In this document: one piece after another, positions 1-9,210 of the stretch
Numbering within the stretch: the first letter of the stretch is position 1
How the letters are laid out: the number at the start of each line of letters is the position of its first letter
Assembly: GCA_016715115.1 (NCBI GenBank)
Contig: JADKBM010000016.1
Coordinates: 62,001-126,000 of the forward strand
Direction of reading: 5' to 3'
Source: Acidobacteriota bacterium
GTDB taxonomy: Bacteria > Acidobacteriota > Blastocatellia > Pyrinomonadales > Pyrinomonadaceae
Length of the DNA stretch: 64,000 nt
Notes under the pieces: generated by a model
Told to the model about the DNA's origin: nothing
The model's input: only the letters and a program-made list of their open reading frames with translations
The model's database searches: none
Translations under genes and position numbers: made by a program

Positions 1-79
1 TGATGCAATTCCGCCGGCGTTAAGTGCTTTTCTCGCTGAATTTTGGTAATACTAATCAAAATCTTTTTTGTCACAACCA

Positions 80-2206
80 ATGAAACAACATCTTTTTCTC
101 GCCCTTTTACTCTTTTCGTCAATCACCTGCGTCATCGCCTCCGAACCGCTCGTTTGGTCGGTGAACTCGCGCGCCGACGTCCTGCGCGGCGATGCGCGCG
201 GGGTTTCGATCGATTCGAACGGCACGCTGTCGATGGCGCCCAAACTGACTGAAGTGTTCAAAACCGATCAGCCGTATGTTTGGTCGAGCGCGGTCGATGC
301 CGTCGGGAACGTCTATCTCGGAAGCGGCGCGGACGGCAAGGTCTTCAAAGTTGACACGACCGGCAAAGGCGCGCTTTTCGCGGATCTCGGCGAACTGAAC
401 GTTGCCGCGCTGGCGGTCGGAAAGTCGGGCGAGATCTTCGCTGCGACTTCGCCGGACGGAAAAGTCTACCGGCTCGACGCATCGGGGAAGGATTCGGTTT
501 ATTTTGAGCCGAAGGAAAAGTACATCTGGGCGCTCGCCGTGATGGCCGACGGGAGCCTCGCGGTCGCAACCGGCGAGAACGGAAAGATCTTCAAGGTCAA
601 GTCGGCCGGATCGGCCGCCGACGCCTCGCTTTTGTTCGACACCAGCGAAACGCACATCATCTCGCTCGCCGCCGACAAGTCGGGCAATCTGTTCGCCGGA
701 ACCGATTCGAACGGACTTGTGCTTAGATTCGGAACCGACGGCAAGCCGTTTGCGATGCTCGATTCGTCGCTGCGAGAGATCCACGAACTCGCGATTGGCC
801 CCGACGGTTCGGTTTACGCGCTGGCGCTCAGCGAATCGCTGACGGCGAAAACCGAAACGACCCCGGCTACGGCCGAGACGAAAACGGTTTCCGTCGAGCG
901 TCCGACGCTCGTCCCGACCGAACAATTGAAAAGCCGTTACGATCTTTCGACGGCAAAGTCGGCCGTTTACAGGATCTTCCCCGACGGCGGGAGCGATGTC
1001 ATCTGGACATCGCCGGCCATTGGAGCGTTCGCGATTGCGGCGCACCGCCTCGGCGTATTAATCGGAACATCGGACAAGGGACGTGTCTACGACGTCCGCA
1101 ACGACGGCAGCGAGACACTGGTCCTGCAGACCGACGAGGGCCAGATCTCGACGCTCCGCACCGACGAGCGTAACATCTTCGCGACCTCGAGCAATCAGGG
1201 CAAACTTTACCGTTTCGGCGCCGAAACAAACGCCGAGGGAACTTACGATTCGGCCGTACTCGACGCCAAAGCAACCGCCAGCTGGGGACGCATTTGGTGG
1301 CGCTCGACCGGAGGCGTGACGCTCCAGACACGAAGCGGAAACACCGAGCGGCCCGACGAATCGTGGAGCGGTTGGAGTTCGCCGGCGGCTGACCCGAAGG
1401 GGACGCAGATCTCGAGCCCGAAGGCGAAGTATTTCCAATGGCGGGCGGTTTTCAAAGGCGCGGGCAGTTTGAGCGAGGTCAGCGTCTCGTTCCTCGGACG
1501 CAACATCGCGCCGGAGGTGACGTCGATCCAGATTCTCGCGACAAACGTCGGGCTTGCGCCGAATCCGCCGATCCAGCTTGATCCGAACATCGAACTTTCG
1601 GGGATGGATCCGATCCTCTTCGGCGTCCAGATCGTACCGATTCCGCCGCGCCGCGTTTACCAGCGCGGGGCCCGCGCGCTGCAATGGACGTCTGAGGACC
1701 GCAACGGAGACCGGATCGTTTATGACGTTTTTTATCGCGAACTCGGCGAATCCGGCTTCAAGATCCTGAAACAGGACCTCGCCGACAACTTCTACACGAT
1801 CGATGGTCAATCGCTCGCCGACGGCCGCTATGTTTTCCGTATCGTTGCCAAGGATTCGCCTTCGAATCCGGCGGGACAGGAATTGCGCGGCGAGCGCATC
1901 AGTGAGCCGTTCGATATCGACAATACGGCGCCAGTCGTGACCGCGGCCGGAGCGCCGGCGGTGTCGGCTGACAAGGCGCGCGTCGTTTTTGAGGCGTCGG
2001 ACGCGTCGAGTTTCATCAATCGTGCCGAATACAGCGTAAACGGCGGCGAGTGGCGAACGGTCTACGCCGAAGACGGCATCTCCGACGGTCCGAAAGAGCG
2101 CTACTCGTTCGAAATTCCGGTCGCCGCCGGCGAAACCGCCGTCACGCTCCGCGCGTTCGACGCCAACGGCAATTCCGGAAACGCGCGCGTGATCGTTCGA
2201 AAATAG
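80..2206 (+). CDS. Secreted beta-propeller-like protein
   Basis: Starts at the ATG at 80; an in-frame TTG at 68 is less likely because a clean signal peptide begins at the ATG (MKQHLFLALLLF, cleavage near residue 21). Residues about 30-400 hold repeats of roughly 45-50 residues with the pattern G-x-(I/V/L)-(Y/F)-x-(A/G)-(T/S)-x-x-(D/N)-G-K-(V/I), for example GNVYLGSGADGKVFKVD and GEIFAATSPDGKVYRLD. This is typical of PQQ/YVTN/SMP-30-like beta-propellers. The last 200 residues look like fibronectin/Ig-type beta domains with Asp-rich turns. No catalytic residues can be named. It is probably a periplasmic or outer-surface binding or scaffold protein. It stands alone, 52 bp upstream of an SDR gene. 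The fold class is fairly clear; the function is unknown. Confidence 0.8.
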   Translation: MKQHLFLALLLFSSITCVIASEPLVWSVNSRADVLRGDARGVSIDSNGTLSMAPKLTEVFKTDQPYVWSSAVDAVGNVYLGSGADGKVFKVDTTGKGALFADLGELNVAALAVGKSGEIFAATSPDGKVYRLDASGKDSVYFEPKEKYIWALAVMADGSLAVATGENGKIFKVKSAGSAADASLLFDTSETHIISLAADKSGNLFAGTDSNGLVLRFGTDGKPFAMLDSSLREIHELAIGPDGSVYALALSESLTAKTETTPATAETKTVSVERPTLVPTEQLKSRYDLSTAKSAVYRIFPDGGSDVIWTSPAIGAFAIAAHRLGVLIGTSDKGRVYDVRNDGSETLVLQTDEGQISTLRTDERNIFATSSNQGKLYRFGAETNAEGTYDSAVLDAKATASWGRIWWRSTGGVTLQTRSGNTERPDESWSGWSSPAADPKGTQISSPKAKYFQWRAVFKGAGSLSEVSVSFLGRNIAPEVTSIQILATNVGLAPNPPIQLDPNIELSGMDPILFGVQIVPIPPRRVYQRGARALQWTSEDRNGDRIVYDVFYRELGESGFKILKQDLADNFYTIDGQSLADGRYVFRIVAKDSPSNPAGQELRGERISEPFDIDNTAPVVTAAGAPAVSADKARVVFEASDASSFINRAEYSVNGGEWRTVYAEDGISDGPKERYSFEIPVAAGETAVTLRAFDANGNSGNARVIVRK

Positions 2207-2258
2207 GTTCGGAGTTCCGCCTTCAGGCGGCGCCGTTCATTCCGCAGCCCGCAATCGT

Positions 2259-3095
2259 ATGTCGTTGAACAGCAAAAGCGTTGTCGTCATTACCGGAGCC
2301 GCGTCGGGCATCGGCCGCGCGCTCGCCGTCCGATTTTCGAAAGAGAAAATCGCCGGGATCGCGATTTGCGACGTGAACGGCGCCGGGCTCGTTGAAACGG
2401 CACAACTGGCCACCGGACCCGTTCCCGTCTCAACCCATATCGTCGATACGTCGAAGCTGGATCAGATCGAACGGCTCCGCGAAGAGGTTGTCGCAAAACA
2501 CGGGCGGGCGACGCATTTGATCAACAACGCCGGTGTCGGCCTGATGGGAACTTTCGAACAGATCTCGCTCGAAGACTTCGAATGGCTGATGGGCATCAAT
2601 TTTTGGGGAGTCGTTTACGGTTGCCGTGTCTTTTTGCCGATCTTGAAAGAACAGGAATCGGCCCATATCGTCAATATCTCAAGCGTTTTCGGTCTCGTCG
2701 CCCCGCCCGAACAGACGGCCTATTGCGCGTCGAAATTCGCCGTTCGCGGGTTCACGGAATCTCTTCGCCACGAACTTGAAGAAACGCATATCCGCGTCTC
2801 GAGCGTTCATCCGGGCGGCATCAAAACCAATATCGCGCGCAATTCCCGGATCGGCGAGAAGACGCCGAAAGAATTCAAGGATCAAGGCGTGGAGTTTTTT
2901 GACCTGGTCGCGCAAACGTCCCCGGAAGACGCCGCCGAGACGATCGTTCGCGGAATCAAAAATGACAACCCAAGAATCTTGATCGGAAAAGATGCGTATG
3001 CGATCAACTATGTCTCAAGGCTCTTCCCGCGCAGATATCTCCGCGTGATCGAGAGGATTTCGGGACACAGGTTGGATCTGAGAAAGAAAGAATAG
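2259..3095 (+). CDS. SDR family NAD(P)-dependent oxidoreductase
   Basis: A 278-residue classical short-chain dehydrogenase/reductase. The cofactor motif TGAASGIG lies at residues 12-19, the structural NNAG at 89-92, the catalytic Ser at about 141-142 (NISSVFG) and the catalytic YCASK at 155-159. After the catalytic core the protein has a region with HPGGIKTNIARNS, as in SDRs acting on lipid or steroid-like substrates, but the substrate cannot be told from sequence. It is cytosolic, with no signal peptide or membrane segment. It converges on the zinc-ribbon gene 12 bp downstream, so it is probably transcribed alone or with the beta-propeller gene. Confidence 0.9.
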   Translation: MSLNSKSVVVITGAASGIGRALAVRFSKEKIAGIAICDVNGAGLVETAQLATGPVPVSTHIVDTSKLDQIERLREEVVAKHGRATHLINNAGVGLMGTFEQISLEDFEWLMGINFWGVVYGCRVFLPILKEQESAHIVNISSVFGLVAPPEQTAYCASKFAVRGFTESLRHELEETHIRVSSVHPGGIKTNIARNSRIGEKTPKEFKDQGVEFFDLVAQTSPEDAAETIVRGIKNDNPRILIGKDAYAINYVSRLFPRRYLRVIERISGHRLDLRKKE

Positions 3096-3107
3096 CGGAC
3101 GCGCCGT

Positions 3108-3689
3108 TCAGTTCGGTTTCTTGGGCAGCGTCATCGTTTCGCCCTCATCGTCGATCGCGAGGTGACGCGTCGTGTTTTCAACGACGCTCGGCGGAACAAG
3201 GTCGCCGGTCGAGTACGCCGAATCGGGGCGAACGAACCCGGTCTGAACCGGCGGCAACGCCGAAAGCGGCCCGTTCCCGGGAATCTGATTATGCGTGTCG
3301 GGAGCGATACCGCCGACCATCTGTCGTTTTTCCAGGCGACGACCGCGGACGATGTTTGAGATTCCGCCGGAAAGAAATGAAAAAGCCGGAAAGAGCATCG
3401 CCCACCACCAAGCGTTGCCGCCGGCGACGTTGGTTGCAAACAGGACGTATGAAATGATCAGAAATCCGATCCCAAAGATCGTCTGACGGACTCCCGCGCT
3501 CCAGGCCTCGTCGGGGTCGGTTCGAATCCGATGCCTTCGCGACAACCTGTCATTGCCCTCGAAAACACTGCCGGCCAAGTCACGCCGTTCGCCGCTTATC
3601 GCATCCGAAACAACGCTCAGATCGGACCCGCAACTTCGGCAGAATTTCCCCGCGTCGGGGTTTTTGGTTCCACATTTCGGGCAAAACAT
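3108..3689 (-). CDS. Zinc-ribbon membrane protein
   Basis: Start taken at the ATG at 3689, where the protein begins MFCPKCGTKN; longer in-frame extensions precede the zinc ribbon and look non-coding. Two CxxC knuckles (CPKC at 3-6 and CRSC at 17-20) form an N-terminal zinc ribbon. They are followed by a charged linker and two hydrophobic segments at about 70-87 and 93-112, then a hydrophilic tail ending in KKPN. This zinc ribbon plus short membrane hairpin design is common among uncharacterised acidobacterial proteins. It is one of four zinc-ribbon-headed proteins in the window. The function is unknown. Confidence 0.75.
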   Translation of the reverse strand: MFCPKCGTKNPDAGKFCRSCGSDLSVVSDAISGERRDLAGSVFEGNDRLSRRHRIRTDPDEAWSAGVRQTIFGIGFLIISYVLFATNVAGGNAWWWAMLFPAFSFLSGGISNIVRGRRLEKRQMVGGIAPDTHNQIPGNGPLSALPPVQTGFVRPDSAYSTGDLVPPSVVENTTRHLAIDDEGETMTLPKKPN

Positions 3690-3834
3690 AAGCTGAATGA
3701 CACCAGATCTGCAATCGTCGTCGGCGATCAGACTTCCCGATCCGGGAACTCCGGATACCGCGACGACGGCCCACAAAATAAAATTTGTCCGGCCGCGGAT
3801 CAATTTGTTTCCGCGCCCAATCCAAAATCCAAAA

Positions 3835-4680
3835 TCAGAGATTCCTCTGCCTGACGGCTTCGAAAAGAATAACGCCGGCGGCGACCGAAACGTTCAGTGA
3901 TTCTATCTTTCCCTGCATCGGGATCTTCACGAGGGCGTCGCAGTTCTCGGCCACGAGACGGTGCAGCCCTTTTCCTTCGCCGCCCAGAACCAGGGCCGTC
4001 GGACGGGTCCAATCCCACTCCGAATACTCCGAATCCTCCGAACCGCTGGTCCCGACGACCCAAATGTTATTCGATTTCAACTGCTCAATCAAACGGTTCA
4101 GGTTGCGGACCTTGGCAATCTTCACGTGCGCCGTCGCACCTGCGGACGTTTTCACGACGGTGTCGGTCAGCCCGGCGGCACGATGTTCGGGGATGAAAAC
4201 ACCGTTGACTCCGGCGCATTCCGCGGTCCGCAGCACCGCCCCCAGATTCCGCGGATCCTCGATGCCGTCAAGAATTACGACCAGCGGCGCCTTCATCGCG
4301 GCGATCTCTTCGAGAAGTTTGTCGGCATCAGAGTAATCGGCCGCGGCCGCGATCGCGACCACGCCCTGATGATTCGCGCCGCGCTCGACGTAACGCTCAA
4401 GCCCCTCGCGCGGAATTTTCTGAAACGGAATCCCGGCCGCGCGCGCGAGGTCAATGATCTCCGTGATCCGGTGTTCACGCGCGCCGTCGGCGATCAGGAT
4501 CTTCTCGATGCGGCGCGAATTCGCGCGCAATGTCTCAAGCACGGGCATCAGACCATAGAGCGATCCGCTACGTTCCTCGCGAGGTTCCGGACGCGACGGA
4601 CGCGGGGCGGGTTTGACGGCGGAACGCGGGGCCGGCCGGTCGCGGCGTTTGTCGATCCTCCCGGAATTTTGTTTCTTCAT
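3835..4680 (-). CDS. rlmB: 23S rRNA (guanosine-2'-O-)-methyltransferase RlmB
   Basis: A SpoU/TrmH-family SPOUT methyltransferase. The N-terminal SpoU_sub_bind domain (SGSLYGLMPVLETLRAN) is followed by the three SPOUT motifs: motif 1 around DGIEDPRNLGAVLRTAE, motif 2 LVLGGEGKGL and motif 3 IPMQGKIESLNVSVAAG. The enzyme 2'-O-methylates a conserved guanosine in the peptidyl-transferase region of 23S rRNA using SAM. A basic, Pro/Arg-rich tail of about 35 residues precedes the core. The ATG at 4680 overlaps the stop codon of the upstream gene by four bases (ATGA), so the two are translationally coupled. TrmH-type methylation of another guanosine cannot be excluded, but the substrate-binding domain favours RlmB. 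Confidence 0.88.
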   Translation of the reverse strand: MKKQNSGRIDKRRDRPAPRSAVKPAPRPSRPEPREERSGSLYGLMPVLETLRANSRRIEKILIADGAREHRITEIIDLARAAGIPFQKIPREGLERYVERGANHQGVVAIAAAADYSDADKLLEEIAAMKAPLVVILDGIEDPRNLGAVLRTAECAGVNGVFIPEHRAAGLTDTVVKTSAGATAHVKIAKVRNLNRLIEQLKSNNIWVVGTSGSEDSEYSEWDWTRPTALVLGGEGKGLHRLVAENCDALVKIPMQGKIESLNVSVAAGVILFEAVRQRNL

Positions 4681-5669
4681 ATGACGTGTCGCTGCAATCG
4701 CGAGTATTTGTTGAACTGGCGTAAGTTGCTGCTCGACGAGACAGTCATCAGGTCGAACCGGCCGAAACTCGAACGCTTCATTCCTTGCGAATCCTTTCGG
4801 TTTTCGACTTCCCAAACCTCGCCCAGAACGTCGCGCAGTTTGAGATAATCATCGACCAGTTTTGCTTTGGGCGCAAACTCGTTGAGCCGCACCGTGAGTC
4901 GCTTGAGATTCTCACGCGCAAGAATCCCTTTCTCGGCTCCGAGACAGGAAAAATCAAATCCCGCGGTCGTGATTCTAAAACCCAGGGCTTCGCCGTGGAT
5001 GTAGATATCGAGAACCGGCTCGTCTGACGCGGTCTCCGTCGCGTTGATCATACGCGTCTGTCCTTTCTTTCGCTTTTCGGTCGCTTCGATGGCCTTTTGA
5101 AATACCGCCCCGGTGACGATCACTTCGAGTTCGTCCGGCTCGATCTCGATCGTCGATTCGTCGTTGAAAAGCACGAACCGCGCGCCGGATTCGCCAAACT
5201 CGATTCCGCGCAAACGTCTTGGCGGCGTATCGGCCGCAAGCTCCTCATCGCTGACGATCATCGATTCGACGCCGTGCTTGGCGAGGATATCCCGAAGAAG
5301 ACGGCACTCCTTGTCGGATTCGACGCGCGCGATCGGCAATCTTTTTCCGGATTCGAAAAGCCGACCGACCGCTTCGGGCTCGAGTTTGAAGTCGCGCGCG
5401 ATCGCTGCCCGACCGGCCGGATCCGCCGGCGAGACGATCAGGTTGAATCCCTTTTCCCAGGCTTCGAGCCTGCGCAGCGTCGGCTTGATCTTGCCGCCGT
5501 CGACCTCGGAGATCTCGAATTCGGCGCCGCAGTAGACGCAATTCAAACGCGTCGGCGGATTTTTCCGCGCGCATTCGGCGCAGGTGACCATTTCTTCGGC
5601 CGCAAACGCGATGTTCTCCGACTGAATCGGCATCGCATCCGCAGGTTGTTTATCGGTTGATTCGCTCAT
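4677..5669 (-). CDS. Zinc-ribbon protein coupled to rlmB
   Basis: I chose the ATG at 5669 (MSESTDKQPA); an alternative ATG lies at 5681 and neither has a clear ribosome site. The N-terminus has a degenerate zinc ribbon, CAEC at about 30-33 and CVYC at about 44-47. It is followed by a roughly 70-residue alpha/beta segment (resembling the DUF2007 or bacteriocin-signal type that handles residue pairs of the form 'VESDKECRLLRDILAKHGVESMIV' in structure only), and a C-terminal part rich in beta strands and charged helices. No enzyme signature was seen. Its stop overlaps the rlmB start by 4 bp, suggesting a link to RNA or translation, but that is inference from context only. Confidence 0.7.
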   Translation of the reverse strand: MSESTDKQPADAMPIQSENIAFAAEEMVTCAECARKNPPTRLNCVYCGAEFEISEVDGGKIKPTLRRLEAWEKGFNLIVSPADPAGRAAIARDFKLEPEAVGRLFESGKRLPIARVESDKECRLLRDILAKHGVESMIVSDEELAADTPPRRLRGIEFGESGARFVLFNDESTIEIEPDELEVIVTGAVFQKAIEATEKRKKGQTRMINATETASDEPVLDIYIHGEALGFRITTAGFDFSCLGAEKGILARENLKRLTVRLNEFAPKAKLVDDYLKLRDVLGEVWEVENRKDSQGMKRSSFGRFDLMTVSSSSNLRQFNKYSRLQRHVI

Positions 5670-5864
5670 CGCAGGAGACATTATCCGATATTTGCGGCGG
5701 TTTCGACTACCCAAAAGATCGACCGACATTTGTTAAACACATTGCTTGACCGCAGGGCGTCGAAAAAGGCAAACTAGACCAGACGGAAAATCGACGAAAT
5801 CGACTGCCGGAAAACGATCGGAACAAGAAAATTTACAGACTGCTTTTGAGAAATTTTTTGATTG

Positions 5865-5881
5865 TTGATTTTAGAAATCAA
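5865..5881. promoter_or_regulatory. Perfect dyad in divergent promoter region
   Basis: The 5682-5988 intergenic stretch is AT-rich and lies between divergent genes. It contains the perfect palindrome TTGATTTTAGAAATCAA (7-bp arms, 3-bp centre). It resembles Crp/Fnr half-sites (TTGAT...ATCAA) but the spacing is 7 rather than the usual 4, so the regulator is uncertain. It sits about 110 bp upstream of the NYN gene start. Nothing else was recognised in this stretch. Confidence 0.3.
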
Positions 5882-5988
5882 TTCAGTTCGGAAACCTAAC
5901 TTTTTTTTCGATCCTATTACCAAAGTCCCCGTTTTGCGAACGTCGGTGTTCGTTTCCCGTCTTAGAAATCCTGGAGTAAGGGGAAACA

Positions 5989-6699
5989 ATGCAGTTTGAT
6001 ACGACTACCAGCTCGTCATGGCAGTTTGGGCATCGCGGACGTGTCGCCGTTTTCATCGACGGCAACAATCTGTTCCACGCCGCGCGCTTTCACAACATCG
6101 ACATAGACTACAACAAGCTTTTGCGTGTTTTGCTCGGCGACGGCCGTTTGTTGCGGGCCTTTTTCTACACCGGCGTCGACGCCGGCGCCGAACGTCAGCA
6201 AGGATTTTTGTTGTGGATGCGGCGAAACGGCTTTCGGGTCGTACAGAAGGAACTGAAAACGTTCTATGACGGCACTCGAAAGGCCAATCTCGATGTCGAG
6301 ATCGCGGTCGATATGCTTTCCCTGGCCGGACGTTATGACACCGCGGTTTTGGTATCGGGAGATGAGGATTTCGTTTATGCGATCAACGCCGTCGCGTACA
6401 AGGGCTGCCGTGTCGAAGTCGCCGGCTTTCGGTCGAACACGGCGCCGCGGTTGATCGATGTCGCCGATTTCTTTATCGATCTCGGGGATATCGCGGAGCT
6501 TGTTCGAAAGGACGCAACGCAAGGCGGACATTACGATGTTCCGAGTTTTGTCCCGCCGGAGCCGGTCGGCCAAACCACGCCGCCGCGCGGCCGTGCCAAC
6601 GAGAGTTTTGCCCGCATCAACAACGAGATAAATTACCAGCAGAGCTTTGCCGACGAGGAAACCGAGAACGACCTCGTCCGGGTTTCCGACGACAAATAG
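5989..6699 (+). CDS. NYN (LabA/DUF88) domain protein, probable RNase
   Basis: A strong ribosome site (AAGGGGAA) precedes the ATG at 5989. The protein is a PIN-like NYN domain. The metal-binding acidic residues are visible as FIDGNN (22-27), DVEIAVD (102-108) and SGDED (123-127), in the order expected of LabA/DUF88 proteins. Members of the family are metal-dependent ribonucleases or regulatory proteins acting on RNA. A 60-residue hydrophilic tail follows the domain (PPEPVGQTTPPRGR onward) and probably makes contacts. It is followed at 86 bp by the RqcP-like S4 gene, giving a possible RNA-metabolism neighbourhood. Confidence 0.82.
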   Translation: MQFDTTTSSSWQFGHRGRVAVFIDGNNLFHAARFHNIDIDYNKLLRVLLGDGRLLRAFFYTGVDAGAERQQGFLLWMRRNGFRVVQKELKTFYDGTRKANLDVEIAVDMLSLAGRYDTAVLVSGDEDFVYAINAVAYKGCRVEVAGFRSNTAPRLIDVADFFIDLGDIAELVRKDATQGGHYDVPSFVPPEPVGQTTPPRGRANESFARINNEINYQQSFADEETENDLVRVSDDK

Positions 6700-6785
6700 A
6701 AGGGCGTTTACGTTTTGAACTTTGGCCTTTGATCTTTGATTTTGGTCCAGAGTCTAAAATCTAAAATCCAAAATCCAAAATCGCT

Positions 6786-7058
6786 ATGCGTCTCGACCTT
6801 TTCCTCAAAATCAGCCGTTTGATGGCCCGCCGTTCGCTGGCGCAGGAGTTTTGCGATGCCGGTTTGATCGCGGTCAACGGACAGACGGCGAAGTCGTCGA
6901 AAGACCTACATCCCGGTGACGAGATCGAGGTACGGCGCCGCGATCGGATCACGCGCCTTAAGATTCTCATCGTTCCGGACAAGAAACAGATCGCGAAGTC
7001 TGACGCTTCGGGGCTCTACGAGATCCTGTCCGAAACCGCCGTGGATCCGGGTTTGTAA
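6786..7058 (+). CDS. rqcP: S4 RNA-binding protein, RqcP/Hsp15-like
   Basis: A 90-residue S4-domain protein beginning MRLDLFLKISRLMARRSLA, with the S4 core continuing through the VNGQTAK and PGDEIEV motifs. It follows the plan of Firmicutes RqcP (YabO), including the short C-terminal tail (SGLYEIL). RqcP acts with RqcH in ribosome-associated quality control, stabilising peptidyl-tRNA on obstructed 50S subunits. Hsp15 is a close relative and cannot be fully excluded. The ATG follows immediately on a run of aatctaaaatccaaaatcc-type repeats (about 6751-6783), so the ribosome site is not obvious. Confidence 0.8.
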   Translation: MRLDLFLKISRLMARRSLAQEFCDAGLIAVNGQTAKSSKDLHPGDEIEVRRRDRITRLKILIVPDKKQIAKSDASGLYEILSETAVDPGL

Positions 7059-7076
7059 GTGACGGACGGCGACCGA

Positions 7077-7787
7077 TCATTTTTCCGTTTCGGGCTTTAA
7101 GAGAAACAATCCCAGCAGATAAAAGATCACTGTAAAAAATTGAATGTAACCGGTCGCGGCGGCGTATCTCGGCAGGCTGAACAGCCACGTGACGCTTTCC
7201 TTTCCCGGATTCGCCATGATCCCCTGCCACCAACTTTCCGTCGCGGGTGCGGTTAAATTGAGCAGAATCAAATATTTGACGACGAACGCGAGTCCAAAGA
7301 GCGCGCCCAGGCTGCGGATCAGCCGGCGGGTGTCGAACTCGGCGAAAAGGTTGTTCCAAAGCGTCCAGAAGAAACAGAACGCGACGACCCAGAACGGAAG
7401 TCCGAGTTCCGGAAGCAGCGAGTTGAAGATCTGGACCGACGCCGCGAACAACGAAACGACGACCGCGCCGTTGGCAACATTCTTGAGGGTCGAAAAATCT
7501 TCCGAAAACCACCCGTCGAGCCGCAAGAGCCCGGCGCGAAAAAACAAGACCAGCAGGATGGCTGCCGAGATCAGGCAAAACAGCGCCGGCCTCACAAAAA
7601 TGAAATCGCTCTTTTCCGAGCCGATCCGCAATCCTCCGAGCAGCGCGACCGTCAGAAAGAGAAATGGAATCAAGAGATATGTCCGCTGGTCGTGGATATT
7701 CGATGTTCGATTCCGTGATTGCGATGCGCCGGCGACCGGAACAAGTTCGCCTTCGATGATCTCGATTTCAAGGGATTCATTGGTCAT
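7077..7787 (-). CDS. Polytopic membrane protein
   Basis: A 236-residue protein with an acidic N-terminal tail of about 35 residues and six or so hydrophobic segments. These include YLLIPFLFLTVALLGGL, FVRPALFCLISAAILLVLFF and a final one at IQFFTVIFYLLGLFLL. It ends in a short charged tail. No family was recognised. The ATG overlaps the stop of the upstream gene by four bases, so the two are translated as a pair and probably work together in the membrane. Confidence 0.7.
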   Translation of the reverse strand: MTNESLEIEIIEGELVPVAGASQSRNRTSNIHDQRTYLLIPFLFLTVALLGGLRIGSEKSDFIFVRPALFCLISAAILLVLFFRAGLLRLDGWFSEDFSTLKNVANGAVVVSLFAASVQIFNSLLPELGLPFWVVAFCFFWTLWNNLFAEFDTRRLIRSLGALFGLAFVVKYLILLNLTAPATESWWQGIMANPGKESVTWLFSLPRYAAATGYIQFFTVIFYLLGLFLLKPETEK

Positions 7788-8311
7788 TTTCGTTCTCGCG
7801 TCAGTTTGAAAGGATTGAAATCATCGGCCGTCAGGCGGAGTCCGTCCTCGAATTCACTCTTGAGTTCGGCCGCAGTACGGAGTTTCAGGTCGCCGTCGTC
7901 GGACTTGAAGTCGCGGTCGAGTTCGACCACTTTTTCGACCTCGGCGAGTCCTTTCTTGAAAAGTTCGTCGTCGCTGTAGACCTTTCCGAATCCTTGTCGA
8001 TAGTAGCTGTAAGCGATGTAGAACTGCGTCCGGGCATCGCGGCGTTCGGGGTCGGCGCGAAGAAACCCGTCGCGCGCCGCAACGAAATTGTCCCGCCGAA
8101 ACTCGCCGAGGGCCGCCGTGAACCTGGTTTGGTCGACTTCGTATGTGCCAAGCACGACGCCGCCTTTGGTCGTCAGATTCTCGACCGTTTCGCGCGCCTT
8201 GGTCGACATCTGCCCGAGATCCTTGGGCGCCGCCGCGTAGATCCAAATGACGAACACCCCATATACGGCGACGAGAATTATCCCGAAAGTCTGGATTAGC
8301 TTTTCATTCAT
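7784..8311 (-). CDS. Membrane-anchored TPR-like protein
   Basis: Start taken at the ATG at 8311 (MNEKLIQTF), immediately before a single membrane anchor (TFGIILVAVYGVFVIWIYAA). The rest of the protein faces away from the anchor and is helical, with TPR-like pairs (FRRDNFVAARDGFLRADPE; TQFYIAYSYYRQGFG). It resembles small anchored TPR proteins that hold partners at the membrane. It forms a two-gene unit with the polytopic membrane protein through a 4-bp ATGA overlap. A divergent lipoprotein gene begins 77 bp away. Confidence 0.7.
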   Translation of the reverse strand: MNEKLIQTFGIILVAVYGVFVIWIYAAAPKDLGQMSTKARETVENLTTKGGVVLGTYEVDQTRFTAALGEFRRDNFVAARDGFLRADPERRDARTQFYIAYSYYRQGFGKVYSDDELFKKGLAEVEKVVELDRDFKSDDGDLKLRTAAELKSEFEDGLRLTADDFNPFKLTRERK

Positions 8312-8388
8312 TGTTACAATCGACCCAACCTCGGATGTCGGTTTTCCGCGATCCGATTCAATTATCAAGCGGGCGCGGATTTTTGTCT

Positions 8389-9210
8389 ATGAAGAAGTTT
8401 TTCCCGTTGCTTTGCCTTTTGCTCGCCGCTTGCTCGACGGCGCAGGTCCTGACCGACAACAAGACGGTCTCGCCGACACCGGAACGGATCGAAAAGACGA
8501 CGAATCCGGGACGCGTCGTTCACGTTCTCGTTGCTCTTTGCGATAACGAGTTTCAAGGAATCGTTCCCGTCCCGGCCCATCTCGGCAACGGCGAGGACCC
8601 GGAAAGGAATCTCTATTGGGGCGCGGCGTTTGGGGTGAAGACCTTTTTTTCCAAATCGAAGAAATGGAAACTGATCGAATCGATCGCAAACCCCTCGGAA
8701 AACGTTCTGGAACGGCTCGTTTTCAAACGTCGGGACGCGAACGTTTATCTCGTCGCCGATGCCTACCGCGGCAGCCGGATGAGGCAAACGATCGATGCCT
8801 TTTTAGATGCGGTTTCCGGGAAGAACCGCGAGAACATAAAGGTCGATGACACATCCTTGCAGATCGCCGGCGGGAGCGATCTCGTTGCGTTTGTGGGCCA
8901 CAACGGCTTGATGGATTTCAAACTCGATCGGCAGATCGAGAACTCGGATGGGACTTCTCGCGATGCGGTCGTTCTCGCTTGCGCGAGTCGGAGTTATTTT
9001 TTCCAACCGCTCAAAGATGCCGGTGCAAATCCGCTGCTTTGGACAACCAATCTGATGGCGCCCGAAGCGTATATTCTGCACGACGCGCTCGACGGTTGGG
9101 TTTTGAACGAAAAACCGGAGCAGATCCGCGAACGCGCCGCCGCGGCCTACGCGAGGTTTCAGAAAATCAGTCTGAAAGCGGCAAAGAACCTTCTGGTTAT
9201 GGGATTCTGA
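8389..9210 (+). CDS. Lipoprotein of unknown function
   Basis: The ATG at 8389 gives a lipoprotein signal (MKKFFPLLCLLLAACST, lipobox LAAC), so the mature protein is lipid-anchored in the envelope. The mature part has a conserved-looking core with HVLVALCDNEFQGIVPVP near the start, DLVAFVGHNGLMDF in the middle and VVLACASRSYFF later. This suggests an alpha/beta hydrolase-like or caspase-like layout (His-Asn and Cys-Ala-Ser segments), but I cannot assign a family. Checking the Cys in LACAS and the His in GHNG against structural models would be informative. Confidence 0.7.
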   Translation: MKKFFPLLCLLLAACSTAQVLTDNKTVSPTPERIEKTTNPGRVVHVLVALCDNEFQGIVPVPAHLGNGEDPERNLYWGAAFGVKTFFSKSKKWKLIESIANPSENVLERLVFKRRDANVYLVADAYRGSRMRQTIDAFLDAVSGKNRENIKVDDTSLQIAGGSDLVAFVGHNGLMDFKLDRQIENSDGTSRDAVVLACASRSYFFQPLKDAGANPLLWTTNLMAPEAYILHDALDGWVLNEKPEQIRERAAAAYARFQKISLKAAKNLLVMGF

